Made by a program: the position numbers and the translations under genes
Shown here: one piece after another, positions 43,001 through 54,900 of the stretch
Layout: the number at the start of each line of letters is the position of its first letter
Numbering within the stretch: the stretch's first letter is position 1
The notes under the pieces: generated by a model
What the model was told of the DNA's origin: nothing
Seen by the model: the letters and a program-made list of their open reading frames with translations, nothing else
The model's database searches: none
Assembly (NCBI GenBank): GCA_017562135.1
Contig: QEYB01000388.1
Coordinates: 434,001-498,000, forward strand
Source: Dipylidium caninum
Taxonomy: Eukaryota > Platyhelminthes > Cestoda > Cyclophyllidea > Dipylidiidae
Reading direction: 5' to 3'
DNA length: 64,000 bases

Positions 43001-44885
43001 CTTTGAATTCATGACTGGATCGTGAGTCCCCCTTTCGTCGTCAGAGAGGCAGATTTCAGTCATTTTATCGGTTATAACTTGTACTCTTGAGGCGAGACAT
43101 AACCGCTCTTAGCCGCCTTTTTCAAATAACAAATTAATGTATACTTTTCTCTTGGTGTATCATTTTACACCCTCTTTATTTATCCTGACCACAGCAGGAA
43201 ATGAAGTATCTCAGGCCATTACTCCAGCCCCTAGGATGCTTATGCACGACAACCTGTCAAATTCCTCGGATGATAAACTCTCCTTTCCTCATATCTGAAA
43301 GGAGTGGGCAATTTTATTTGGAAATTTGAACGGCGGTCGACGAAATCCGCTCCTCAAAACTTACAGGCGCTCAACCTGTGTGTCTTCTGCGGAGGAAATT
43401 TTACAAGCGTCAGGAAACTCAAAGGGATGTTGAATGGTTTCTATGCGAGTTGGAATGTGTAGGCGAAATACGCGGGAAGGCAAATGGGAGGAGAGGAAGA
43501 GAGTGTCGCCTATCTTCATTTTCCTTAAATTAATTTCTCCGAGGAAAAAGTGATTGGTGGAATCCACAAATCGCCTGCCTGTTACAACTCTTTGTCCTCA
43601 ACACTTGCGGAGATAACCTCTCCGAATCCTAAAAAGCGAGCTATTTATGTTTGTAATGTCGTACTTACCCTCCGGCTCCCATATTTCAGGCAACACCGCT
43701 GTCAAGGTGGCAATGTTAGATGCGTTTTATGATGTGGCAGATAAAAAGCCCTACTTAAATCCGGTTCCCCAGATGATAGGCATTTTCTTTGACGATAAAC
43801 AGACGATTAACATGTCCACTTTCTTTTTTACTGTGAACCTTTCATTTCAGACCGCCCTTCACCTCGGAAGAGCCCATGAAGACGTATACGATAATACTCA
43901 GAGGAATCGACGCCTTAGAATTCCCCCGAAAAATCACTCGTAACGCCCAACTTCTCATTAAGAAGTTGTGTAGGTAGGCCTGACGCTACACTTGCCTCTC
44001 TCTACTGACATCAACGGCCTCTGGCGACAAGGTTTTCTGTTTAAACTACTCACAACGATGTCAGTAGTAGCCAAGGCTGTCAGTAGATAAGATTTCAACA
44101 TGATTTCTGTTTTTTGGGCCAAATCCTGTATGACAAGAGATGAATTAACTGCTAAATGTGGTCTTAGATAGCCCACACGTTGTTTATTTAATGTTCCTGC
44201 CTTTGCAGAGAAAATCCGACTGAGCGTTTTGGCTACGGGAAGGGTGGACTGCAAAGGATTGAAAAACACGTGTGGTTTGAAAGATTTGACTGGGAGGGTC
44301 TGAGGCATCGCACCCTCAAACCACCCCACATTCCCAAGGTGCGCAACTATTTTTCTTCTTCCTTTTCTGTACGCGCTTTTGTGAACATTAATGACCTTCT
44401 GAAGAGAAGGGCCGAGTTAACAGTGACGACTTTGCTCCCGTCCAACAACTCCTTCTGATTATTCCCCCCTCAAAGCCCATTTCATCTTCTCGTTAGCGAC
44501 GATATTTTTTGACCGAGCAGAGCTAAATTTAGCCGGGGACATATTCTAGGGCTGTCCAATTGTTGTGCTAAGGAATTTATGCTCATCTACGCAATGTGGC
44601 AAAGCCTAAAACCGCAGCGACTTCTATATTCGTCGTAATTGGATGATGACAGTCTTGGAACAGCGTTTACCATCTTGACTTTTTTTCCGCTCCACTCTTC
44701 AGCTCCCAATCTGGGTTTATACCTTCCAAATGTCGAAAGTTAACTGTTGGTAGCAAGACATTGTTCCCAGTCGAAGTTTTGCCTTTCAGATCGCCTCAGC
44801 AGCAGATGTTGGCAATTTCGATCACTACGGCCCCGACTATGAGGAACCTCCTGACGACTTGACTGGCTGGGACAAGGATTTTTAA
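31088..44885 (+). CDS. PRKG1: cGMP-dependent protein kinase
   Basis: Serine/threonine kinase activated by cGMP. Fifteen exons: 31088-31626, 33852-34018, 37938-38051, 38202-38307, 39428-39704, 40277-40348, 40725-40802, 41061-41160, 41553-41692, 41931-42020, 42580-42721, 42858-43021, 43851-43973, 44209-44338, 44790-44885. With one extra C removed at 39650-39651 they sum to 779 codons. Domains in order: a leucine-zipper coiled coil (residues ~76-120, [20 protein letters not shown]), the autoinhibitory pseudosubstrate [10 protein letters not shown], cNMP site A ([17 protein letters not shown]), site B ([34 protein letters not shown]) and the kinase. The kinase has glycine loop [14 protein letters not shown] lysine in [23 protein letters not shown], activation loop [14 protein letters not shown] and the C-terminal [10 protein letters not shown]. 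All catalytic residues are present. ATG 31088 is the first in frame; a second at 31313 directly precedes the zipper. Type I/alpha versus other isoforms cannot be settled, so the symbol is the family name. Confidence 0.95.
33469..33483. repeat. (CT)n microsatellite
   Basis: Pure CT run of about 15 bases in the first PKG intron, 140 bases upstream of an AG run. The pair could fold back on itself in the transcript. Confidence 0.85.
33625..33644. repeat. (AG)n microsatellite
   Basis: AG/GAG repeat in the first PKG intron, complementary to the nearby CT run. Confidence 0.8.
33758..33794. repeat. (TG)n/(CG)n imperfect microsatellite
   Basis: About 37 bases of TG with interspersed CG, ending some 55 bases before the PKG exon at 33852. 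Purine-pyrimidine alternation of this kind can adopt Z-DNA and is often length-polymorphic. Confidence 0.85.
34019..37937. other. Second PKG intron (3.9 kb)
   Basis: Longest PKG intron, donor GTGAGT and acceptor CTTTAG. It holds frames near 35534-35737 and 35861-36082 that are not supported as exons, because the flanking PKG exons already join in phase. A CTCCTC-rich pyrimidine tract lies at 35361-35405. Confidence 0.5.
36201..36226. repeat. Direct duplication of 13 bases
   Basis: GCTTTCTATCGAG occurs twice head to tail within the second PKG intron. Confidence 0.9.
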
Positions 44886-45039
44886 ATGAACATCTCCACC
44901 CTCCAATTCCTACTCTCCCCTGCCCCTTCTATCTCCCACATGGATACTATTTTTTTTACCTTCTGGTGTTAACACCGCCGTCTGTAAAGCACTTTTTTCT
45001 ACTGACCATGGAGGTGGACCTCCTCATTGCCCTCTTTTC

Positions 45040-45045
45040 AATAAA
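45040..45045 (+). promoter_or_regulatory. Poly(A) signal AATAAA of PKG
   Basis: Canonical AATAAA about 155 bases after the PKG stop codon, followed by T-rich sequence (TTGTTATTTT) suitable as a downstream element. Confidence 0.65.
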
Positions 45046-45707
45046 ATTGATCTAATTACTTGTTATTTTAAGGGTGAGATCGACATCCCCTCTGGAATTT
45101 TACCGATGAATAAGGTTATAGTGCAGAGGAGGATTTTGGTCGGGTTTTCGTGGTCTTTCGCCGTTTTGTCGCATTAGCGGCCTCGGCTCCTCCTATCCAC
45201 AGTGTGTTAACTGTTGCTCCTATGTAATCTAGTGGTAAGCCTTTAATTTGTTAACCAAATTCTCCTACATGGGCAGGCAGGACTTATACTGCCATTTAAG
45301 TAGTATCTCATAAACGACTCCCGCTTCTTGCCCAACTGGTACTAAGGATGCGCACTATCGCAATCGTCCCGAATTATGAGTGTCGACCATGCCAGACTTC
45401 TGTACCTTGAAAAACGCGGTCGGCCAGAGAGAGAAAGAGAGGAAAGATATACGCTTTCCTTATGTGCAACTGGAGGACAGAAATGATGAATATTCTTTTG
45501 ATACGGATGAGACTGTGTATTTTACAGGTGCGCTCACCTCGAAATTTCCCTGGCTCCTCCCTGATCTGCGCCCTGCTGACTCGAAAGTAGCAGTTCGTCG
45601 AGGATGAGGACAGAAGAGTAGGGGGGCAGAGGCAGTGCGAAAGAGGAGCGTCAAAACCCATCTCTGATGGCTAATCGAGTGTCCCTCCAACGCACTTGGC
45701 CTTGCAT

Positions 45708-45733
45708 TATAGGTATGGAATATAGGTATGGAA
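45708..45733. repeat. Direct duplication of 13 bases
   Basis: TATAGGTATGGAA occurs twice head to tail in the spacer between the convergent PKG and ZP genes. Confidence 0.9.
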
Positions 45734-45911
45734 AATAGTGCACCTTAGCATTACGCCAACCTACTTGTCAAACAATTAAAAAGTTGCCTAAGTAACTACT
45801 ATCTCCGACTTTATGCACAAAAGTTTCACACTCCTGCCAATATTAAGAGGATTTGAGGTGGGGAGAGAGAAATAGCGGTCGCGGTTGGGATTGAGACTGA
45901 TAATGAGGTAA

Positions 45912-48900
45912 TCATTGTGTCGCTTCATTGCCATCGTCATTGCTTTTGTTAGTAGCATGTCTGTTAGTAGTATGTCTGTCGACTCGTCCGATGCGAGCGT
46001 TGCGCGAGGCGAGGCAGTACGAAAACTCGGGCATCATGTAGAGCTCCGAGGATAGTTGATACACCGAGTCGGCCGGCACGGTGATGGGACTCGGGGCTGC
46101 TGACGGCTGAATAGATCCGAGACTTTTAAAACCCTCGGCAGAAATGAGGCAGAGCGAGCGGTTTTCTCCCAACGTCTCATCTGGTCTGAAAGTGTAACCA
46201 AAGTTGTGCTTGTTTTTCTATTATCCTTGTTTTCGAAATTGGTGGCAATGCTGCTAAAAGGCGCCACTGGTAAAATATGAGATAGCGCATGAATGACCAT
46301 TTTTTGTCATCCGGCCTTTGCCGCTTGTCAACCTTGGCCAATTCAGGAAACTAGAGCAGGCAAAGTTGAGACTCTCAGTCCCATCCAGTGAGCAAAGTCT
46401 CCGGCCTTTGCAACTATTGGCCACCTACCCCCCAAATTGTGAGGAGATGACTAAAGGGATCTACTCATGACTTTCTTCATTAAGTTAAACATTCATAGGT
46501 GTCGGTCATCACTGAATGCCGAGGAAAGGAATTAAGGCGTCCTCGCCGCATACCAGTTGTTCACGTGCTGAAATCTGCATTTCTTTTTGCTCATTGGTCT
46601 CACTCAAAGAGAAAAGATGTCACGACAGAAAGCAGCCACTATAAAAGGCCCTAAATGGTTGATGACGTAGTCAAACCTGGGAATAGTAGAGACCTCAACC
46701 GTTGCAATATTATTATTCTTCTGCACCGTAGTAGAATCGTCGACGATAAATGTGGATGTCGTTGGCTGTGCAACTGGTTGAATTTCCAGATTTCTGACTT
46801 CGGGCTCCTCCCAAACCCATTCTGTTCCATTGTAGAGGCGATGTGAAGTATGTAGACGATGATTAGAAGTTACTGGAACCAAGAGAGTGGGATTATCGCC
46901 ACTCACTTCACCATTTGCATAGACAAGTCCTCTTCGGTTGTCGATCTGGGAGGAGGGCAGGATGCCCTGTGAGCAGTGACGGTGTCTAGTGCGAGGTAGG
47001 CTCTGGTAGGCCTCGTGAGGACATTTGGACGGTAGAAAGCGACGATTCTGATGTATTGTAGGAGGCGGTGGAGGATTATAAAACTGGATGTAGTTCTGAT
47101 CCTGTTCGTTAGGCAAAAACCCCGAGGAGATGGACATTTCATTGATAATGCCAGGCGAACCGAGACGGGTGGGTTGGACACTCACTGGGGGCTTCGATGT
47201 GTCACTGGACCGACGAAGAGGGAGGATATTGGGATGTGAAGGGCAAATGGTGAGATTAGGGGAGGAGGCGGAAGAGGAGGAGGGTTTCAGGTGGAAGAGG
47301 TAGTGATTTCGAGAGACTAAACATCCGCATATCATGGAGAGACAGAGCATTAATCCCAATGACACCATGATCAGCAGCAATTGGACTCGTGGCTGACAAA
47401 ACACACTGGTGCAGCTATGCGTACCTTTCAGAAGGCAAAGGCGTGAAAGACAAAGAGAGAAAGATAGCTGAGAATGAGTTCTTTATGAGGAAAAAGTAAT
47501 TCTAACCACTAATGTAAAGAAAAACTAGCTTTTGGTGACAAGCGAGATCATCCTGTACCGCACCGACTTAATACAAGTTACATCAAGTGTTTCGACGTCG
47601 TGAAGAGCGTGCTTTGACAGTCTAATGTGTATCCGCACCTCAAAAGTTCGCCTAATAGAGTCTCGTGGTCTGCATCATAAAGGAATTGGAGAGGGACCTG
47701 ATTTCATCACTCTTTGGACTCGGTGCTGAGATCTGAGGAGTGGTTAATACTCCCCCGGGCCGTAAGAGAAAGATTCATTTAGAGCGCGGACTAAATTAGT
47801 TACATGAATTTCAAGGCGAATTTGATCCAAGGAATTTTGGATCCTTCATACGGTTAAGAAGGGCAGCCCATCTAATCTCTCGTGAGGCCTCATTTTCTTT
47901 GAGAATGACTCGATCCTGTTTCGACATTCTGGCTCACCGTATAATCGCTAAGGCAGTTTGAGAAGTAACATTCTTTCATCATATCAAACAGATTAACAGA
48001 AAAACTTATCCCTGTTTAAGTTATCTAGTGGTAAACCACATCCTCCATCATGAACCAGTGTGTATGGCAGTCAAATTGGCTTATTCAAGTCAAAATGCCC
48101 AAATTTTATGGCGTCTTCATCCCCGGCCTCCGAAGTGGTCAGTTTGTGAATGATCAGGTGGGAGTGAAACTTCTTTCTGAGTCGCTCAGATCTACCTTCA
48201 CAATCATAGCGATATCATTCAAGTCACAAACAAACAGGAAAACATAAAAACGTGTCACCTTGTCATGCTGACTTACCAGGAGGATTGGTCTCATCTGAAT
48301 CATGTGGAGAGGGATTGACAATTTCCAGACTGAGCGAGCGAACAGCAAAGTGGATTTTGGGCGGCATAAAAGTTACCCTCTGGTGCCTTTCCTTGGAAGC
48401 GCTACAAGGATGTGGCTAGACAACATGGAAAGAAAAAGGGGACGATAACCACTCGTTACCACTTTGTGGTCAGTCCTCATCGCAATTCTGTACAAGACTG
48501 AGTAAACTCAACATGGGGAATCATTTACCCTCCTGCGACAAGGTAAGCTTAAGTTCTGTGGTCCACGGGTTGAAAACTATGACAGGCTCTGCACGCATCA
48601 AAGTAGACACTCAAAAACGTGTCGGAAAACCATTCAAGATAACTACGGTTAGAGCTGTCAAGGTGTTAGTGATTTTATATCACAAAATCTCCCACGGGCA
48701 CTAAACACTTCGTATTGGGGTCGGAATCGCATCGACAGCAACCGGTCGAAGGGACTCGCGTACCCAATGGAAGGTCGAGGTCACTTTCTCTGCTGAACAG
48801 ACTACTCGAAAGTCCTACTTATCAATTAATCCTCGGTGAGAGGCAGCCTCGGCATTTGTCTTACCTCTTTCAACACGTCAATCATTCACTTAACTATAAT

Positions 48901-51900
48901 AACAGGCTCTCGCCAATATTTTAATCTGCCAATGAAAACCTCGGCAGTCGGATTAAACTCCTCCTGATTGACTTATGGTGCAACCGAGCAGAAGGGTACA
49001 GGCTTTGACTGTGTACAAATAAACATATTTTTTTACTGGCCTTAAATGAGCGCAATAAATAAAGCGGAGGAGAAGGTAGATGCTATCGGGGATACTCGAG
49101 TGGACCAACAGTTTGCGTGTACCACGACAATCTGTCAAAACGGATGCTGGTGATGCTGCGTGAGCCTTAGAAAACACTCTAGATCTATACGATTTGCTAG
49201 GGGGAGATGGAGATAGCAGTTGCCGTGTTGATGGTCGGTGGTGTTGGTGGTGGTGGTGGCGGATAAGGTAATATCCACTGTGAGGATTAACCTCATCTGC
49301 CCCAAAATATCGGCAGCCAACATTTAACAACAGTTCCGCGGTACGAAGTGAGATTTTATAGAACCATCCGGAAAGGCCGCAGCCAGAAGGAAATATGTTA
49401 GGCATGTGGTACTCTTTTTATTTGTGTTTAGTTACCTAGTGTCAACGTGAATGTTTAGGGTAAGAATGGAGGAAAGGATCCCGTCGCTTCGAATAACGCA
49501 AATATGTAGGTGCACACAAAACGCAACATATCTTCATCAACTTCACACAGACATTCCTTCGAGATCTCGATTCTCCACCTCAACAAAAGTTTGACCTCCC
49601 CTAATGTCGCTTTTTCCTAACTCTCATCTATTAGAGAGCTTGATAGTACGAGTATAAACGACTAAGAAGCTGTCGCATGCTACTTAAGTGGAACATAAGT
49701 AGAATTATATGAAATAGTTGGGGCTTACAAGGGCGCACCACGCTCTATGTGCGCACAGCCGAAATGCGCACGTAACTTTTATGTTTGTTGACGTGACATT
49801 CTCATGGAACGCCGAGGCGTCTACCCTGCAGGACTGATTCGAGGGCTTGCCCTAAAAGTCAGAAGAAACGTGCAAAAGTGTGCTGGCGAAAGACTTCAGG
49901 TGTGGCCAAAGTGGAGGGGGAGAGCGATTAACACCGACTTATGACAACTGTTCGTTAAACTGAAACTTAAAATTACAATAGCTCCCGTCAAAATGTCCTT
50001 TTAATCTAAACTCATTGGAAGAGACTCCGCCTACTGATAAATCAGTGAGTAGTTGGGTTTCGATTTCAGGTTAATACTGGTTTTTTTCATTTAAGTAACA
50101 AATAAAATTAAAGAAATGAAGAAATTTTAATGATGAAGAAATATTCCAAACGCCAGTTTAGTTATATAAGTGGTTTCTTTATTTCGCTTGTTGCTAGCGT
50201 CGTTTCGTCCTCGTTTTCCATTAACACTGTGTACGATGGCTCACACAGATAGCAAATCCTTGGGTTAATGGACGTTCCTATGAATAAAATTTCCTATTAT
50301 GTCTGGACACTGCTCATTCGAGAGGACTGTCCAGCTTATTTGCATTCCATCGAGTAGTTTCCACGTTTCCTTTCTCGTGAGGAAATAAATCATTGGGTTT
50401 CGTGAAGGTGGAAGTAAATGTAAAGGCGAACTAACGGGGTAAATACTCTGTATAAAACTTCCACTCAAATAAGGTGCTCAAATTGACAGGCAAGTGATTA
50501 TTTGATTTGACGAGAATTTCATTTAAATGGCGAACCATGGTGATTACGAAGGCAGGGAAATGGGAGGAGATGAGGGATACGAGAGACGAGGATGCAGGTA
50601 AAGTTTTTGCAGTGAACTGTGAGGAGGATCCTTCTCTACCCAGTTGAGGCAATGTGTAGGTGAGGAATGTGCCCGTAAATCCACTCTCCGGATTTGGACA
50701 CCTAAAAATAAATTAAAATACCCTCCTATGCCTCTAATCAGCGATAGTCTCATGTCTCTTAAGGGATATTAAAAAATAACTCTCCTTACGATGAAGCTCA
50801 GGTGTGATTGGGCCTTATCTACCATCAGATAGACATTACGAGTGATGGTTTGGAAAGTCGCCTTTTAATGATCCCAATAAAAGTATTTACACACTACTCT
50901 GTTCTTTCATCGCTGCCTCAGCATGACATGCCACAACGCATTTACAGACTTGTTGAGGATGCAGTGGTTTATTATTAAAGCTGTTACGGTGAAGGAAGAG
51001 GGGAGAAGGCCGGTGTGGATGTGTACATCTGACCAACTTGGCTCGAAGTTGCTTAAAAGGCTGATGTGGGGAGAAAAGCCATGTTTTGGAGCACTTAAAA
51101 GTGAGATGAGGATGTCTACGCGTTCAGAAGGCCTTTCTCTAGTCTGGGAGCATTACACAGCCCCCTAATGTAGCTAAGTAAAGGGCTATTCATTTTTCGA
51201 CCGTGTAGCGCGTAAAGAATGTCATGTGTAAAGTGCCCTCCCCAGTGCAAGATCGCAGTTCAACTCGCATCTTTGAAGAGAAGACCCAAAAAAGCTCGAC
51301 CCACCCACGGTCAATGATGTCCACATGCATCGCCTTCGTGTTTGCCGTCGTCGAGCTGGCGTGGCAGGACTCAACCACAAATGTGGCGTAAGTAACTGAA
51401 AGTAAACGAGGAAGTCAACTAAGAAGCAATTAATGGCTTCTATTAACCTTTTTACGCAAACTTTAGACCATGAGGAAGCTTTAGAAAGTGAAATGCATTT
51501 AAGAATCCACCGTCTCCGGTCCAGAAAGTGTGGAATAAACAATGAAGGGGCAGTGATTCTATTCTCCTTAGGGGAACGCAGAGTTCCGCTGAGAGAATAG
51601 AGCTTCGGAGGAATGGTTGTATGCGCCTCGAAGGTGTGTTTTTTGAGGAGATGAGAGTGATTTCTTTAATTAACGGAAGAGTGGGACCGGGAGGACGGCA
51701 GGACAGAAGTGTGTGCTAATCCTCTCGACTTAGGGGTGAAGCCGGCATCTCTTCATTCGAGAACGGATTTACACAAGATCCAAAGTGGGACAGGTGGCTA
51801 CAGCCTCGTTCATTCATTCATCAACTCATTCGAGCATTCGTCGGGGGTGAAGGGACAAAGGAGAAGGCAACATAACAATCAAACTCACCGGTTGGATCAA

Positions 51901-54900
51901 ACAGAGTAGCTTTCAGTTGAATAGGCGAGGCGAGGAGGACCTTGGAAACAGTCTGTTTGGCAGCCGAAATGGCCTTAAAGGAGAGGTCAAATGCCGCCGG
52001 TGTGGGTCGTACATTGTCGAAAATTCCACTGGTCTGTTAAACGCTGTGACCTGAAAGAAGATGGTGCAGTGTTATACAGGAATTGTGTGCGAAAGTGAGA
52101 GAAGAGTAGAAGAATCACAGTGATAGTGATGAAGAACCCAACGTCACCTCGGATAGACAGCAAACCTGACAGACCGAAGTTTTCCCCATTCCTCACAGCT
52201 TTTCCCTCTTCCCGTCAGTCCTCCTGACCCCTACAATGTACTTATTTCGATGTCTTAGTTTAAAATGACTTTTGAGACTTTTCTCCCACTTTCCCGATAT
52301 GGGGCCACTTTAATACACCGGTGTGATTACCCATATTTGACGATTGTCTTTGCCCTTGACAACAATTTCGTTCCCTTTCATTATTGTGAACAACTTTGTC
52401 GGAAAGTCGTTTTGTTTTTGGAGCTAATCGAAAGTTGCCTTACTCGATGATGCACTCTCCCCTTCGTCCTCGTCCTCCTTCCCCGAAACTCACTCCTCCT
52501 CCAGTATTTATTGCCTCTCCAACTGGCAAAACGTCCCAGCTCTCCAAAAAATGTAATGATTTGATTGCATTTGTTGTCTCCCCAACGAGGAGTATGCAAT
52601 AATGACCATTGGATTTAGGACTAATTACCCCTTTTTTGCCTCACATTACCTATCCGCATAAATCAGGCAAATTACTTTATTACAAGTCATGTAAAAAATC
52701 TAATTGCGCATGTCATTGTTTCCGTTTTTCCTCTTAAACGATTTTGACAGGTCTCATTGGATGGAGGTAGGGCAAACAACGAGCTGACAAATTAACGGGG
52801 GGGGGGAGGACGGGCGTGGCGGATGGAGGGTTGTCATAAGAACACTAATTCGCCTTATTAATAATCACAATAAGTAAAATGCATGAAAGCGCCTCGCATG
52901 ACAAAATTAGCCACTAGTGACTTGTTAGCTCATTAGGAGAGAAAAAGGAAATGGAAAGGAAGTAGACGATAACATTATTTCGCCCTTCTTCCATCTGCAT
53001 TGTGCTTAGTCGTCTTCTTCCGATGCGTGAGGGGACTTCTGAGTGGGGATATTTAAGTATTTTGAGGGCAGACTACAAAAATGCATCACCCAATGCTGGC
53101 CAGAAGGTATGGAAAAGGGGCGGTAAAAAAGAGCTCATGGAGCATGACAACGGAGTTGCCGATCTTGGGTGAACTCCAAGTGAAACACGCGCAACGCGGC
53201 TTCGGCGAAAGCGAAGCTGAACTATTCGGAGTCCCGTAATTGGGGTTGCTCATCCAGTCTGGACGAGACGAAGTGCCAACTTTCACTCCCCATGCACCAA
53301 GGGTGACGTGTGTGGGGGGGGGGGGGAAGAAAGGTTATCAACTGCGTCAGCCAGTTCAGTAACCACATCGGGTGACTGTCAACACCGAACAGCAGCGGTT
53401 CATCCGGTAGTGCGAGGGTGGCTAGCGAACGGAACAAGTTGATGACCAGCGAATGAAAAATTTTGGTCCGTTAACCATAAGGCGATTGATCCTCATGAAC
53501 TGTCGTCTCAACGAATACAAGAACATTGGAAAAGGGTGGTTGAGCATGTCTTGTCGCAGTGTTTCCTCGTCATCGTCTACATCGACGTCCAACCAGGGAG
53601 GAGACATCATTTCGACATAGTCGGCTGACAAGATATTCACAGACGCCGACTGTGTCGGGATAGCAGATGAAGGGGGGGAGAAGAACGACCGGAAAGGAAA
53701 AGGTGCGCAGAAGACGATAACAACCTCTATCAAGTTGTCATGCACTCATTTCTCAATTGATGGTAAACACAGACTGCATCTGCCTCCATCTCGCAATTCC
53801 CATTTCATTTGGGCACCCCCTCACACCACAGCACACCGTTGCCCGCTCACCCTCCGTCCACCACGGCATCCGCTTTCATACCTGCCTCTACACCATCGTC
53901 GTGCCCCCAACTCAGCATCCTCCTGGGGTCAACCGCCGCGACCGACGCGAAGAGTCGCATGGACCTTTCCCTCTTCACCATTGCAATATTAACGTCCCAA
54001 CTAAACGGATCAGCGGTGCATTAAGCACCTCTTTCCTGCTACCTCGATCGCTGTCAGCTATCAATCTAGTATATACTCGAAGACTACTAAATAAGGGAGG
54101 AGACTTTCAGCCGAACATCTCCCAATGGCGTTGGGATTGATCGTGTTAGCTGGTGATATGCCCGACAGCCTAAGTGGTAACAGAGTACTCCGGAGAAAAA
54201 AACCATCGTCTTCAGTCTAGGCGAAATAATTTGCAAACAGTTTCGATGTCAGATATTGCGGTGGCGAGAGAATATTTAAGACAGAAAGTCAGCTTGAACC
54301 GCATTTTGGCGTCGTTATTTAACATTATTACAAAAATAGGCAATTTCATAAAATTGATCCAAGAAATTAGGTGGCGGAGATGTGGCTGATAATGATAATG
54401 AGGATGATGACGTTGATAGCTGCGCTTTCGTTCCTATCCGCTGAAATGGACATTAATCAGGAGGAAATTACGCCCATTCGCCGTCCATTCCCATTAATCT
54501 GTCATGGTGCAAGAAAAAACGGTTGCTGCTTTTTAATCAGTTCATGAGGTCCCGCAGTAGGCTTACCAACTTCCTTCCGGTTGACTGGAGGATGCCTGAT
54601 GCTCCTGCGAGTCGATTCTTGGCATACTGTAAACAGCGGCTTTGGCAGCAGCGACGGTGGCGGTGGTGGTGGTGGTGGTCACATTGGCGGCGACGGAAGC
54701 AGTAGAGCGGAGGATCGTGGTGCACATCAGATCAAAGCGCATGTCAACACTACTCCTCCACACTAGGGCGTCCGTCCGGACCTCCAGGAGGCCTTTGATG
54801 ACAACTGCACCCTGAGCGTAAAAAGTATTGGTGATCGGTCATTCTTTTAAATAAAAGCCACGGCTCCAGTTTAAAATGGTGTTTATAAATTCTGGGCTTT

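Noticed and set aside
43691..43850. Possible extra PKG exon ([16 protein letters not shown])
   Set aside because: The flanking exons 42858-43021 and 43851-43973 already join in phase to give the conserved TGSPPF block, so this is intron.
48953..49405. 150-codon minus frame with a poly-His stretch
   Set aside because: Another frame of the same DNA (exon 49296-49191) joins in phase on both sides to ZP-domain exons; the His run comes from a CAC repeat read out of frame.
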